A program made the position numbers and the translations under genes. Below are positions 1 to 8,807 of a stretch of 28,909 nt of DNA, in pieces; position 1 is the stretch's first letter, and each line of letters begins with the position of its first letter. The notes under the pieces were generated by a model that had not been told where the DNA came from, searched no databases, and saw nothing but the letters and a program-made list of their open reading frames with translations. The stretch is from Saprolegnia diclina VS20 (lineage: Eukaryota; Oomycota; Saprolegniomycetes; Saprolegniales; Saprolegniaceae), in NCBI RefSeq assembly GCF_000281045.1, contig NW_008246102.1:148858-177766 (forward strand), written 5' to 3'.

Positions 1-1645
1 GTTGAGGCGCTTCTCGAGGCCAACGCGAACGTGCATGCGACGACACCGGTGCGCCCGGCCTTCCGCGCACGACGACGAGAACTCATGGAACGTAGGGTAA
101 GGCCACGGCCTTGGTTTTGGCGGTCGGGAAGGGCCATACCGAGGTCATTGCGCTGCTTTTGACGGCGGGCGCCGATGTCAACCACCGCCTTCCGGTACCA
201 CCATCTCGATGCACTCTATAAAAGAGGCTCACGAATGCTGCTAGTCAGGAGCAACGGCGTTGATGCTCGCGGCTCACTCAGGCCACGACGCCGTGGTGCA
301 GCAGCTGCTTGATCGCGGGGCCGATATCGATCTTCACCAATGGGTAGGACGCACTCCCTAGCATCTATCTCAAGCCTATTGCATGTAGAACGCCATGACA
401 CCACTCATGGCAGCTGCAAGCGCAGGCAGCGTGGCTGTCGCTTCGATACTCCTCGCCGCCAACGCTAACGTCGCCGACCTCGACAAGGTAGTCCTCGGAA
501 CCGACGATCTCCTTGTCTATGTACCTTCTTTAACGCCGTTACCTAGATGGGTTGCAGCGCGATGCACTATGCGGCCTCAAATGGACATGCAGCCATGCTT
601 CGCGCTCTCATGAGCGCCGGCGCAAACCTCGACGTCCTCGCGTCGGTACGTCCATGAAGTAGCGATCCTCGCACCTCATGTATCGCTCTAGATGGGGCAG
701 ACGCCGCTGTACATGGCTGCAGAGAATGGCCATGCTACCGCGATGATGGCTCTGCTTGAGGCTGGTGCAAACGTTCACGCTGGTGTTGCGGTGCGTCTGT
801 GCTTGTGTGATGGCTCCATGAACGTCACAGTAGGTCGGTGCTTCGAGTCTCATTGTCGCGGCTGCGAATGGTCATCTGGAAGCCGTCGAGTGTCTTCTCG
901 CCGCCAAAATCGACGTCAACGCCACTTCGGCAACAGTACTTTGTCCGCAGATCCCAACACGATATCAACATGGAATTCCTCTCGAGTAGACGGGGGCGAC
1001 GGCGCTGTGCATGGCATCTGCCAACGGCCACGACGCCATCGTCCGCCGACTTGCTTATGCGCGAGCCAACCTCGACCAGCCCGCTTTGGTACCGAACACG
1101 ATCTCATGCAGTGTCTTGGAGCTCAAGTGCGTAGGACGGGTCGACACCGCTATCGCAAGCTATCGCCAACGGCCACGCCCGCGTCGTCGACGTTCTCCAA
1201 GACGTACGGGACAAGGTACGGGCGCAGATGATGCAACCAGAGGCTCAAGATTCTCTGGGACTAGAAAATGAAGCTGCTGCGCGCTGTGCGCCACGGCGAC
1301 CTCGAGACCACCCAAGCCTTTTTGACCGAGGGGCTCAGCGTCAACGAGAATGACGAGGTGGTTAATATTGTCTTGTATCGTTTTTCATTTATAATTGAAT
1401 AGCATGGTAATACGCTCGTGCACCTTGCGGTCTTGGGCCAGCACGACGCGCTTCTGGACATTCTCCTGGCGCAAGAGGGTGTTCAGACGACGCCTCTCAA
1501 CAAGGTCTCTCTCTGCGTGTACGAAGTGCTACCCTAACCACTGTGGTACTAGTTTGGGGAGACGCCCATCATGATCGCGATCAAGATGGCCAACGAAACT
1601 CTTGTGACGCAGCTGCATCACGCGCAAGCAACGCCAGCCGTCGAG
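1..1645 (+). other. Copy A ankyrin block 1 (12 exons, first partial)
   Basis: Twelve exons, each with one ankyrin repeat (helix-turn-helix protein-binding unit) and phase-0 introns. Most full exons are exactly 33 codons and carry the usual pattern, for example TPLYMAAENGHA then LLEAGANVHA in 692-790. The last four exons (1135-1645) have the signature lengths 27, 31, 34 and 31 codons found before the other intact kinases in the window. Repeats near the kinase are more diverged (IMIAIKMANET). The first exon is cut by the window edge, so the true start of the gene is not visible. Confidence 0.85.
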
Positions 1646-4600
1646 GTACCATGGTTTCATCGGAAGACATTCTTAACCAGCTCACGTGACGTAGATTTTG
1701 GCAAGCGATGTGATGCGGTTGGGCGAGCTGGGGCGCGGTGGCTACGGCGTTGTGTACAAAGGGTCGCTTCACAACCACGATGTCGCTGTCAAGACCTTGA
1801 AAGATGTACAAGGCGATGCAGCGTCCTTGCGCCGCGAGATGGCCGCCATGGAAGCGTACCTCCGCCTCTGTTCATTCGTGTACGCTCAGGACGTCGCTGC
1901 ATAGGAATGCATCGCCGTACTTGCTGCGGCTGCTGGCGACTGTCGACATTGACTCGACGAACCCGCAGCTCGTGCTCGAGTACATGGACGGCGGCGATCT
2001 TTCGTCGTACCTCGACAAGGTGGCCAACGACCAAGCCGTAGCGGTGGGCTACTCGTCGCTCGAGGTGGCGTGGGTCGTTGCCAACGCTTTGAACGACCTC
2101 CACGCCAAGGACGTCGTCCATCGCGACATCAAGACCGACAACATCCTCCTCTCCTCGACCCAGTACATCAAGGTGGCTGACGTGGGTATTGCCAAGAAGA
2201 AGACGTCGCTCATGACGACGGGGGCTGGCACCAACAAGTGGATGGCTCCCGAGGTGCTCATATCGGGCAGCAACTACGGCACTCCCGCCGACATGTTCTC
2301 GTTTGGCGTCTTGCTCGAGACGCTCTTCCCCGACATGGCAAGCTACGCCGACGCCGACAACACTCCGTGGTATGCGGCGCTGCACGCGCGATGCAAGGCG
2401 ACGGCACCCGAGACGCGCCCGACGGCGGCCGACGTTGTCCAGCTTCTGCGTCCGGAACTGCAACAGTACGTTGCAGTGATTGATGGCAGGTGACGCATGA
2501 TGGTGCAGGCGACCGGAGCTCATCGTGTCACGTCCTGCCTTTGTCGCCGATCTTGCGGTAGATGGCTTTTTGCTGTGTTCTACCAACTGAGGTTTCATGT
2601 AGAGCGAACAGGTGTCCTCAACACCGACGAACGTCCTCTCTATTGAGTCGAATGCGTCGGCGTCGGCGGGCCCACGACCGGCGATTCGAACGTCCATGGT
2701 ACGCTTTCAATATGGACTTTGCGGCTGCAACTACATCTGTGCTAGGCCGTGGGTGCTGCTATCTCGGACATGACGGTACTTCTACACGACAATATGTTCT
2801 CGTTGCATAGATATAATGTCTGCATAGCCGGAGCAAGCATTCCTCCGCGCTGTTTACAGCGGTGACGTCGATGGCGTCATCGCCCAACTCGACGATGGCG
2901 TGCATCCCGACTGTGCGACTGAGGTCCACTTGCTTCTCTACCGACTCTGCTAAAGCCACCCGATTAGATTGGCGAGACGGCACTTGTGTTGGCGGTGAGC
3001 CGAGGCCACACGCGTGTGGTTGACCTCCTCCTCGCCCGTGGCGCCAATACCAACCTCGATACCGCGGTGCGTTGTGGTACCACAGAGAGAGAAGACACCG
3101 TCATCTATCTCTAGGACGGGACCTCGGTCTTGCACGTCGTCGTGGCCCAGAAGCGCCATGCTCTGCTCGAGACTCTTGTCGCTGCCGGCGCCAACGTCAA
3201 CGCCCGCAACGGCGTACGAACGCATGCCATATGAACGTACCCTAACCCGCAGGTGCTAGCGCGGCGACACGCCACTGCATGCAGCCACGCGACTCGACGA
3301 CGTGGCTTTGGTCGAGCAATTGTTGGCAAGCGGCGCTGACCCCAACTTACTCAACGATGTATGCACGCCATTTGCTAGGTTGCAATATCGCATCGGAATA
3401 TCGTGTTTAGGAGAAGGCCTTGCCGCTGCATGATGCGGCGGGCAACGGACGGGACATCCAAATCGTCACGGCGTTGCTTGCGCGTATGCGCAACGTCGAC
3501 CAGCCCTACGGCAACGACGGCGACAACTTTGCCGGTGCGACGGCGCTCTACATGGCGGCCATGCATGACCACGCGGCCGTCGTCGACCTGCTCTTAAACG
3601 CCGGCGCCAACGTCAATGCCGATGCGGTACATCATGCAAATATGGTTCTCGCACCAAAGGACGAGACGTGTTGTGTGGCGTAGGTTGGCGAGAGCCCCCT
3701 CTTTACGGCGTCGTCCAGAGGCCACGCGGACGTGGTGCGCAAGCTGCTCGCGAGTTCGCCGAATGTGAATGCGGTTTATGTACCTTTCCTCTGTTTTCAA
3801 GGCCGATTGGGTGCTGAGCATGGCGTAGGAATCGGTGTCGGCTCTGTACGTGGCCGTGCACGAAGGCCACGCCGACGTTGTGGCCGCGCTTTTGGCCGCG
3901 CCTGGCATTCAATTCGACCAAGACGACATGGTATGCCACGTGTAGACCGCATATGATGGACAATATTGTCGTAGAATGGTGAGACGCTGTTGCACGTGGC
4001 CGTAGCGATGGACAATACCGACGTCGTGCGCGTGCTCTTGAACGCTGGCTTTGACATCAACGCGACCAACAAGGTCGACAAGTACATCCTGTCTAGCATA
4101 ATGATCGTTTGGGCTGCGTAGCAAGGACAACGGCCGATCGAATATGCGGGACGCCTCCGCAACACGACGATGATGGGTCTGATGACCGACGCCTCGGACC
4201 ACGTAGCTTTCCCAATACCTTTGGCTCGGTGCACGAAGTTGCGTTGTGTATCGTAGAAATACGCGCTCCAGGACGCCGCCAACGCCAACGACTTGGCCAA
4301 GGTGCGCTCGCTGCTGAGTCGCCCGTTCAACAGCAACGCGTTCAACAAGGTACCCACCGTCTCCCTTTACCTTAGTAATTATCTTGACAATCGTATAGAT
4401 GGGCGACTCCTTGGCGCATTTGGCCGTGCGGGCTCACGACACGGAGACGCTTGCCTGCCTGATTGCGACGCCGGGCATTCATTTGGAGGAGCCAGATCTG
4501 GTATCGGGTTCAAAAACGCAACCACATGTGCTCATATGCGGCGGCTGCATAGGGCGGTCGATCTCCAATGGCCGTCGCCATCCAGCGCGGCTACCTCGAC

Positions 4601-7600
4601 ATGGCGGAGACGCTTTTTCGTCATTTGCACCAGCCTGTCCAGGAGGTTGGAGTCGCATCTCGGTCTGAAACTGACTCGTCCATTGCATTAGATCACGGGT
4701 GACGACTACGAAATGTCGACAGAGGAGCTCGGAGCAGGCGGCCAAGCGGTTGTGTATCGGGGCACGTATCAAGGGCGCAAGGTCGCCACCAAGAAGTCCA
4801 AGGGGTCCAAAGACGGTGCTGCGATGCTCTGTGCTGAAGCCGACGCCATGACCAAGTCGCGTCACCCCCTGTCTTTGAGTATCTAACAGATGGTCGTAGG
4901 TGTCCGTCGCCGTACCTAGTGTCGCTACTCGCTGTGGCAGACCGCGCTTCGATGACGCCGGCGCTGCTACTCGACTACATGGACATGGGCACGCTGCGGG
5001 GTTATCTGGACCAGAAGCGGTGGCGGCAAGTGAGCGAGTTGCAGCTGACCAACCTCGAGGTGGCGTGGGTCGTGGCGAATGCGATGAAGGACTTGCATGC
5101 GCTTGGCATCGTTCACCGCGACATCAAGAGCGACAACGTCCTCTTGAGCTTGGACCACTACATCAAGCTCGGCGACTTGGGTATCGCCAAGGTGGCCGCC
5201 ACGTACATGACGGACGGCCGCGGCACGGCGCGCTGGACTGCCCCCGAAGTGCTGCGCGTCGACGGTGAGCGCTACGGCACTGAGGCTGACATCTACTCGT
5301 TTGGCGTGCTCTTGACGGAGCTGGATACACTCGAGCTGCCGTTCCACGATGCCACTGACCTGGCGAACGAGTATCAGATCAAGGAGGCGGTCCTCGCGGG
5401 TCGCCGACCGACGCTGACCGAGTCCTGCGAGTCGTGGCTGCACGAGCTCGCCACGCAGTGTCTCGAGACGGAGCCATCCAAGCGCCCCACAGCCAACGAG
5501 ATTGTCAAGACCCTTGCGAAGCGCGTGGCCAAAGGCCCCGTGGTTGGTGTACGTCCCTCTATATATCGCTCCAACGGGGTACGAGACTCGTGTAGAATCT
5601 CGAGACGTTCCACCGCGCGGTAGCGGCGAATGATGTTGCATCGGTGCAAAAGCTGCTCCTGAACGGGTTTGACCCCAACTATACGGTCAAGGTACCTTGT
5701 TTGTCGTACTTCCGTGAACAGTCAGCGACCGACATACGGTAGAGCGACACGGTGCCGCTGCCGATGGCCGTAAGCTATCACAAGGAAGACGTCGCGCAGC
5801 TTTTGCTCGACCACGGCGCGTTCGTGGACAGCTACTGCGTACAACGACCTTGTTCAAAGCAGATGCTACATGCATGGAAGCGCGTAGGAAGGCTGCAGCG
5901 GGCTTCACGACGCTGCGAGCGACGGCAACTGGAGTCTCGTCAAGCTACTGCTCGATTCGGGCGCCAATGTCGATTTGCTCGACAAGGTAGTACGACCATC
6001 TCTTCTCTTCCTCGATGGAAGGACGTCAGCGCTCATCCTTGGATCTAGAAGCATCGCAGTGCGCTCTACCGGGCGGTCAAGAACGACCACGAGAGCATTG
6101 TGCGCCTCCTCCTCGACGCCGGTGCCGACGCCACGCTACCAAACAAGGTCGAACGACATTTCTAGAGTCTATTCGCAGGGATTGATATGGCGTAGACGGG
6201 CAAGACGCCGTTGGCGCTCGCCAAGGCCGACGACGACTTGATAGAGTACGTGCCGCTCTTGGAAGGCGCCGAGGCCGCGGTACGTGTCGCTCCATCGACG
6301 ACTCTGCCCACAATGACTCGTCGTAGCACGCCGCCACGTCTGAGCTGCGCCTCTGCGCTGGCTGCGACGACGCGTGGCATCCGATCGAGGCTGCTTGCGC
6401 TGCCTGCGGCCACGACGCCTCGCTGTACGACAAGGTCTCGTGCTTGGTGCGTCGGTTCGTGACGCTGCACCACCGTGGCGTGCCGATCGACTGGACGCGC
6501 ACCTGTGTGCCGTGCAGTCGCACTATGTTTATGCTCGAGACGTGTCCTGGCTGCCAGCGCGCGTCGCCCGCGAGCACGGACGAGCTCAAGATGCTGCTCA
6601 AGCGACTGTGGTTCGCGGCCACAAAGCCTGTACGCTTTGCACTTGGAGAGCATCCATCCTCGCATCGGAGAGTCACAGCATGCGTCGTAGACCACAAAGA
6701 CGCCAGCGCTCCGGTATATCGCGGCTTGGTTCCGCCGCAGGAACGCAGCAAGAAAGCTTGCGGCCTCGACCGACCTCGACAAGCGCAACGCCGAGTACGG
6801 CCACATGATGGTAGGCTATGCTCCGTGATAGTGTCAAAGGCATTGGACATGGTATTAGGCGCTCATCGACGCCATCGAGGAGGACAACATGCCGAGGCTA
6901 GTACAGTTGCTAGCACAGCCCACGACACCGACCCGCAACGATTGCGTATTGGATCCACACCACATGGCTCGTCTCTCACATTGGGGCAACTGACTAGTAT
7001 GGCAACTCCCTCGTGCACCACGCTGTCAAGCAAAATAACCTCGCCATGCTGCAAGTGTTGCTGGCAGCGCCCGGCATCCCGATCGACCACCAAAACAACG
7101 TACGCTGTGACGACGCTCGACGTCCTGACGGCCATTGTAGGCGCGGGAAACGCCATTGGCTGTCGCGATCGCCGCGGGCGCCGCCGATCTCGTGCGCGTT
7201 CTCTATACGGCTATGTGTCCGCCCACCGTACGTTTGGATACGTCTCCCATGTTGCATGTCTCATACTGCCATTTATTAGGACAATGCGGCGATGACGTAG
7301 GCGTCTTCCTAGGGGTAGGTGTTGATGCCACGTAGGAGTGCCTCGGCGTACGTGCGTGCGGAGCCCCCGTCGGTGCACGACTACATTCTTCGCCACAAGC
7401 TCGATTTGCAAGTGCCGGGATCGCGCCTCCAGACGTGGCCGACCAAGCTCCAGCTTGCGTTTGTGGCCGCAAATGCGCTCGCCGATCTCCACGCAGCAGG
7501 TCGCGTCCACGGGTCGTTCTCAAGCTACAGCCTGTACGCGGACCCGTATGCCGGCACGATCCACACACTGTATCCTGGCTACGTACCACCAAGCACGTCG

Positions 7601-8807
7601 ATGGCGCCGTGGACAGCGCCGGAAGTGCGCGTGGCGCAGCTGCCGCCAACGCCCGCGTCCGACATGTACGCGCTCGGCGTTTTCTTTACGGAGCTCGACA
7701 CGCTCCTCATGCCGACGGTCCAGCTCGGACGTCTTCGCGACGACTGCGAGCCGTGGTACGCCGACATTGTGGCTCGCTGCACCACGGACGACCCGACACT
7801 GCGGCTGACCGCCGCCGACGTTGTCACTCGCCTGCAACCCCACGTCGACGCGGCCACCAAGCAGCGCGAGGTGGCGTGCCTTGAGGATACATCTCTTCAT
7901 GCATCTCTAGATGTTTCGGGCCTTTGATGAAGCGACCTGTCCGTTGCAGATGGACGTTATCACCAAGCTTTTGGACGACGGGCTCCACCCAAACGCTGTC
8001 TTCACGGTACCAGCCCGCTTTAGCATTTCTGTGTTGCTGATGCGCGCCATCGTACCGCAGAACGGCCAGAGCGTCTTGTGTGCCGCGATCTTGTCAGTGT
8101 CCCCCGAGCTTGTGCGCTTTATGCTGTCGCGCGGCGCGGACGTCAACCACCCACTGGTCATGACAGCCTTCCTTGGATACGTCATCTCAATGTTCGTTGT
8201 ATTAGGGTCCACTGGGTACACCGCTGCTGTTTGCAGCGAGTCGGATCTTTAGCTACGAGATCCTTGCCATCTTGATCAATGCGGGCGCCGACATTCATGC
8301 AGTGCATCCGGTACCGTGGATAAGGTGAGGCAACGGGTAGCACGTCGCTGGAGCTAGGTGGACGGCGATACCCCGCTTATAAACGCAGTCTTCTTCGGCA
8401 ACCCGCTGGCCGTCGCCCAACTCGTCTACTCGGACCTGTCGACACTGCTCGCGCGCGACAAGGTTGGTTGCTACTGCGACTCAATACTGATGCAACAACG
8501 TACGATGCAGGAAGGCAAGACTGCGCTCGAGATTGCGCGGACGCTGCGAGAGGAACACCTTTGTGCCGGCACGGTGTCGATGCGCAAGCAACCCGTCGAT
8601 GTTGCCGTCGTGCTGGAAGACGCCGAGCGCTGGCGCGTGATGCTACTGGCACGCGACTTGCCGATGACCACGGCGCGCTTCTGTGCCGACTGCAGCATGC
8701 CGTTATCGATCGAGGACTTGAGCTGCCGCACGCGCACATGTGGCGCGGCCAAGGTCGTCCAGTCGGTCTTGTCCAGCGCCAAAAACTTCTTCTCCAAGAG
8801 AAAGTAG
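1..8807 (+). CDS. Ankyrin-TKL kinase concatemer, copy A (5' end outside window)
   Basis: Predicted giant protein with ankyrin blocks alternating with three kinase-like domains; probably intracellular signalling, since I see no signal peptide or membrane helix in the visible part. Hand-traced exons: 1-48, 96-194, 245-343, 389-487, 547-645, 692-790, 834-935, 990-1088, 1135-1215, 1265-1357, 1403-1504, 1553-1645, 1695-1855, 1905-2465, 2509-2557, 2603-2698, 2746-2775, 2828-2923, 2968-3066, 3115-3213, 3260-3358, 3411-3626, 3684-3779, 3829-3930, 3975-4073, 4122-4202, 4257-4349, 4399-4500, 4553-4645, 4692-4855, 4900-5548, 5596-5691, 5743-5838, 5888-5986, 6049-6147, 6196-6279, 6327-6629, 6691-6810, 6859-6945, 6998-7099, 7141-7227, 7280-7296, 7336-7870, 7911-8006, 8061-8156, 8206-8310, 8358-8462, 8511-8807. 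They total 6,522 nt with no internal stop; TAG ends at 8807. An automated annotator may split this into several genes. What is seen is the open spliced frame; a single transcript is inferred. Confidence 0.72.
1695..2465 (+). other. Copy A kinase domain 1 (TKL-type, probably active)
   Basis: Protein kinase domain on two exons, 1695-1855 (N-lobe) and 1905-2465, joined by a phase-2 intron just before NASPYLLRLL. Visible motifs in order: glycine loop LGRGGYGVVYKG, ATP-binding lysine in VAVKTLK, hinge-side LVLEYMDGGDL, catalytic loop VVHRDIKTDNILL, metal-binding segment VADVGIAKK (DVG in place of DFG, Asp kept), MAPEV, then the subdomain XI Arg in TRPTAADV. All catalytic residues are present, so Ser/Thr kinase activity is plausible. 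The family is TKL-like, as in other oomycete ankyrin kinases (established for the group). If the intron at 2466 were retained, translation would stop at a TGA at 2491-2493. Confidence 0.9.
2509..2775 (+). other. Copy A inter-module linker exons
   Basis: Three small exons, 2509-2557 (49 nt), 2603-2698 (96 nt) and 2746-2775 (30 nt), join kinase 1 to the next ankyrin block. The middle exon is rich in Ser, Thr, Ala and Pro, as expected of a flexible linker. The 49-nt and 30-nt exons have counterparts of identical length and related sequence in copy B (22984-23032 and 23224-23253), which is the best evidence that the frame really continues here rather than ending after kinase 1. Confidence 0.6.
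2828..4645 (+). other. Copy A ankyrin block 2
   Basis: Begins with a 32-codon starter exon (QAFLRAVYSGDVDGV) and runs through 33-codon one-repeat exons such as 2968-3066 (ALVLAVSRGHTRVVDLLLA) and 3260-3358 (TPLHAATRLDDVALVEQLLA). Exon 3411-3626 carries two repeats fused without an intron. The block ends with the 27-31-34-31 codon set at 4122-4202, 4257-4349, 4399-4500 and 4553-4645. All introns are phase 0. It aligns repeat for repeat with copy B 23307-25146. Confidence 0.85.
4692..5548 (+). other. Copy A kinase domain 2 (TKL-type, probably active)
   Basis: Two exons, 4692-4855 and 4900-5548, with the same phase-2 intron before CPSPYLVSLL. Motifs: glycine loop LGAGGQAVVYRG, lysine in KVATKKS, hinge LLLDYMDMGTL, catalytic loop IVHRDIKSDNVLL, LGDLGIAKV (DLG variant with Asp kept), TAPEV, FGVLLTELDT, and the subdomain XI Arg in KRPTANEI. 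Catalytic residues are all present. The domain is followed after a 47-nt intron (5549-5595) by a new ankyrin starter exon, with no stop codon and no ATG in between, which argues for a continuous protein. Confidence 0.9.
5596..6279 (+). other. Copy A ankyrin block 3
   Basis: Starter exon of 32 codons (TFHRAVAANDVASVQKLLL), then exons 5743-5838, 5888-5986 and 6049-6147 with one ankyrin repeat each (LHDAASDGNW, LYRAVKNDHES), and a 28-codon exon 6196-6279 (TPLALAKADDD). In modules 1 and 2 a 31-34-31 triplet follows at this point; here a Cys-rich exon is inserted first and the triplet appears later, at 6859-7227. Confidence 0.8.
6327..6810 (+). other. Copy A Cys-rich zinc-ribbon-like domain
   Basis: Exon 6327-6629 (101 codons) has four C-x2-C knuckles in order: CAGC, CAAC, CVPC and CPGC, with a conserved middle LHHRGVPIDW. 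The spacing suggests two zinc ribbons, each made of two knuckles; zinc binding is inferred from the pattern. Exon 6691-6810 is basic and helical-looking (AAWFRRRNAARKLAA). The same domain occurs at the equivalent place in copy B (26791-27102), where CAEC, CSC, LHHRGYPVDW and CPKC are recognisable. I cannot match it to a named family; possible roles are protein binding or nucleic-acid binding. Confidence 0.7.
6859..7227 (+). other. Copy A ankyrin triplet before kinase-like domain 3
   Basis: Three exons of 29, 34 and 29 codons (6859-6945, 6998-7099, 7141-7227), matching the 31-34-31 triplets that precede kinases 1 and 2. Recognisable ankyrin segments are SLVHHAVKQNNLAMLQVLLA and TPLAVAIAAGAADLVRVL. 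This is what identifies the following degenerate domain as the third kinase of the series. Confidence 0.75.
7280..7870 (+). other. Copy A kinase-like domain 3: pseudokinase with deleted N-lobe
   Basis: The N-lobe exon is reduced to 17 nt (7280-7296). It is followed by a 39-nt intron and exon 7336-7870, beginning SASAYV where the other domains have NASPYL or CPSPYL. No glycine loop and no VAIK lysine remain. The catalytic loop reads RVHGSFSSYSLY in place of HRDxKxxN, and no DFG-like segment is visible. C-lobe scaffold features survive: WTAPEV, ALGVFFTELDT, and the segment TLRLTAADV. It cannot be a normal kinase; a scaffold or regulatory role for its neighbours is inference. An alternative splice with one 91-nt intron (7228-7318) would also stay open but still lacks the N-lobe. 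Confidence 0.78.
7911..8462 (+). other. Copy A ankyrin block 4
   Basis: Four exons, 7911-8006 (32-codon starter form, MDVITKLLDDGLHPNAV), 8061-8156 (LCAAILSVSPELVRFMLS), 8206-8310 (PLLFAASRIFSYEILAILIN) and 8358-8462 (TPLINAVFFGNPLAVAQLV). This looks like the beginning of a fourth module whose kinase is missing or was never acquired. Joined in frame to kinase-like domain 3 by a 40-nt intron. No counterpart follows kinase 3 in copy B. Confidence 0.8.
8511..8807 (+). other. Copy A C-terminal Cys-rich tail and stop
   Basis: Last exon, 98 codons and TAG. It opens as a final ankyrin helix (TALEIARTLREEHL), then has a helical stretch (LEDAERWRVMLLARDLPM) and a small Cys motif FCADCSMPLSIEDLSC followed by RTCGAAKVV, spacing C-x2-C-x11-C-x4-C, which could bind one zinc. 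It ends in a basic tail (FFSKRK). A decayed copy of the same exon lies at 11285-11488, so the tail belongs to the family and is not accidental read-through. Confidence 0.75.

Noticed and set aside
1804-2493. Gene ending after kinase 1 at the TGA at 2491-2493
   Set aside because: A donor at 2466 and further exons (49, 96 and 30 nt) matching copy B in length and position carry the frame on into the next ankyrin block. The TGA then lies inside an intron; it could still be used by an intron-retaining transcript.
1789-2697. 302-codon minus-strand ORF
   Set aside because: It is the antisense shadow of kinase 1 in GC-rich codons; the composition is Arg/Val-heavy with no motif, while the plus strand has every kinase motif.
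4967-5641. 224-codon minus-strand ORF
   Set aside because: Antisense shadow of kinase 2, with no recognisable domain.
1-8807. Bacterial ankyrin effector origin
   Set aside because: Dozens of phase-consistent short introns and eukaryotic TKL kinase motifs make this nuclear eukaryotic DNA.
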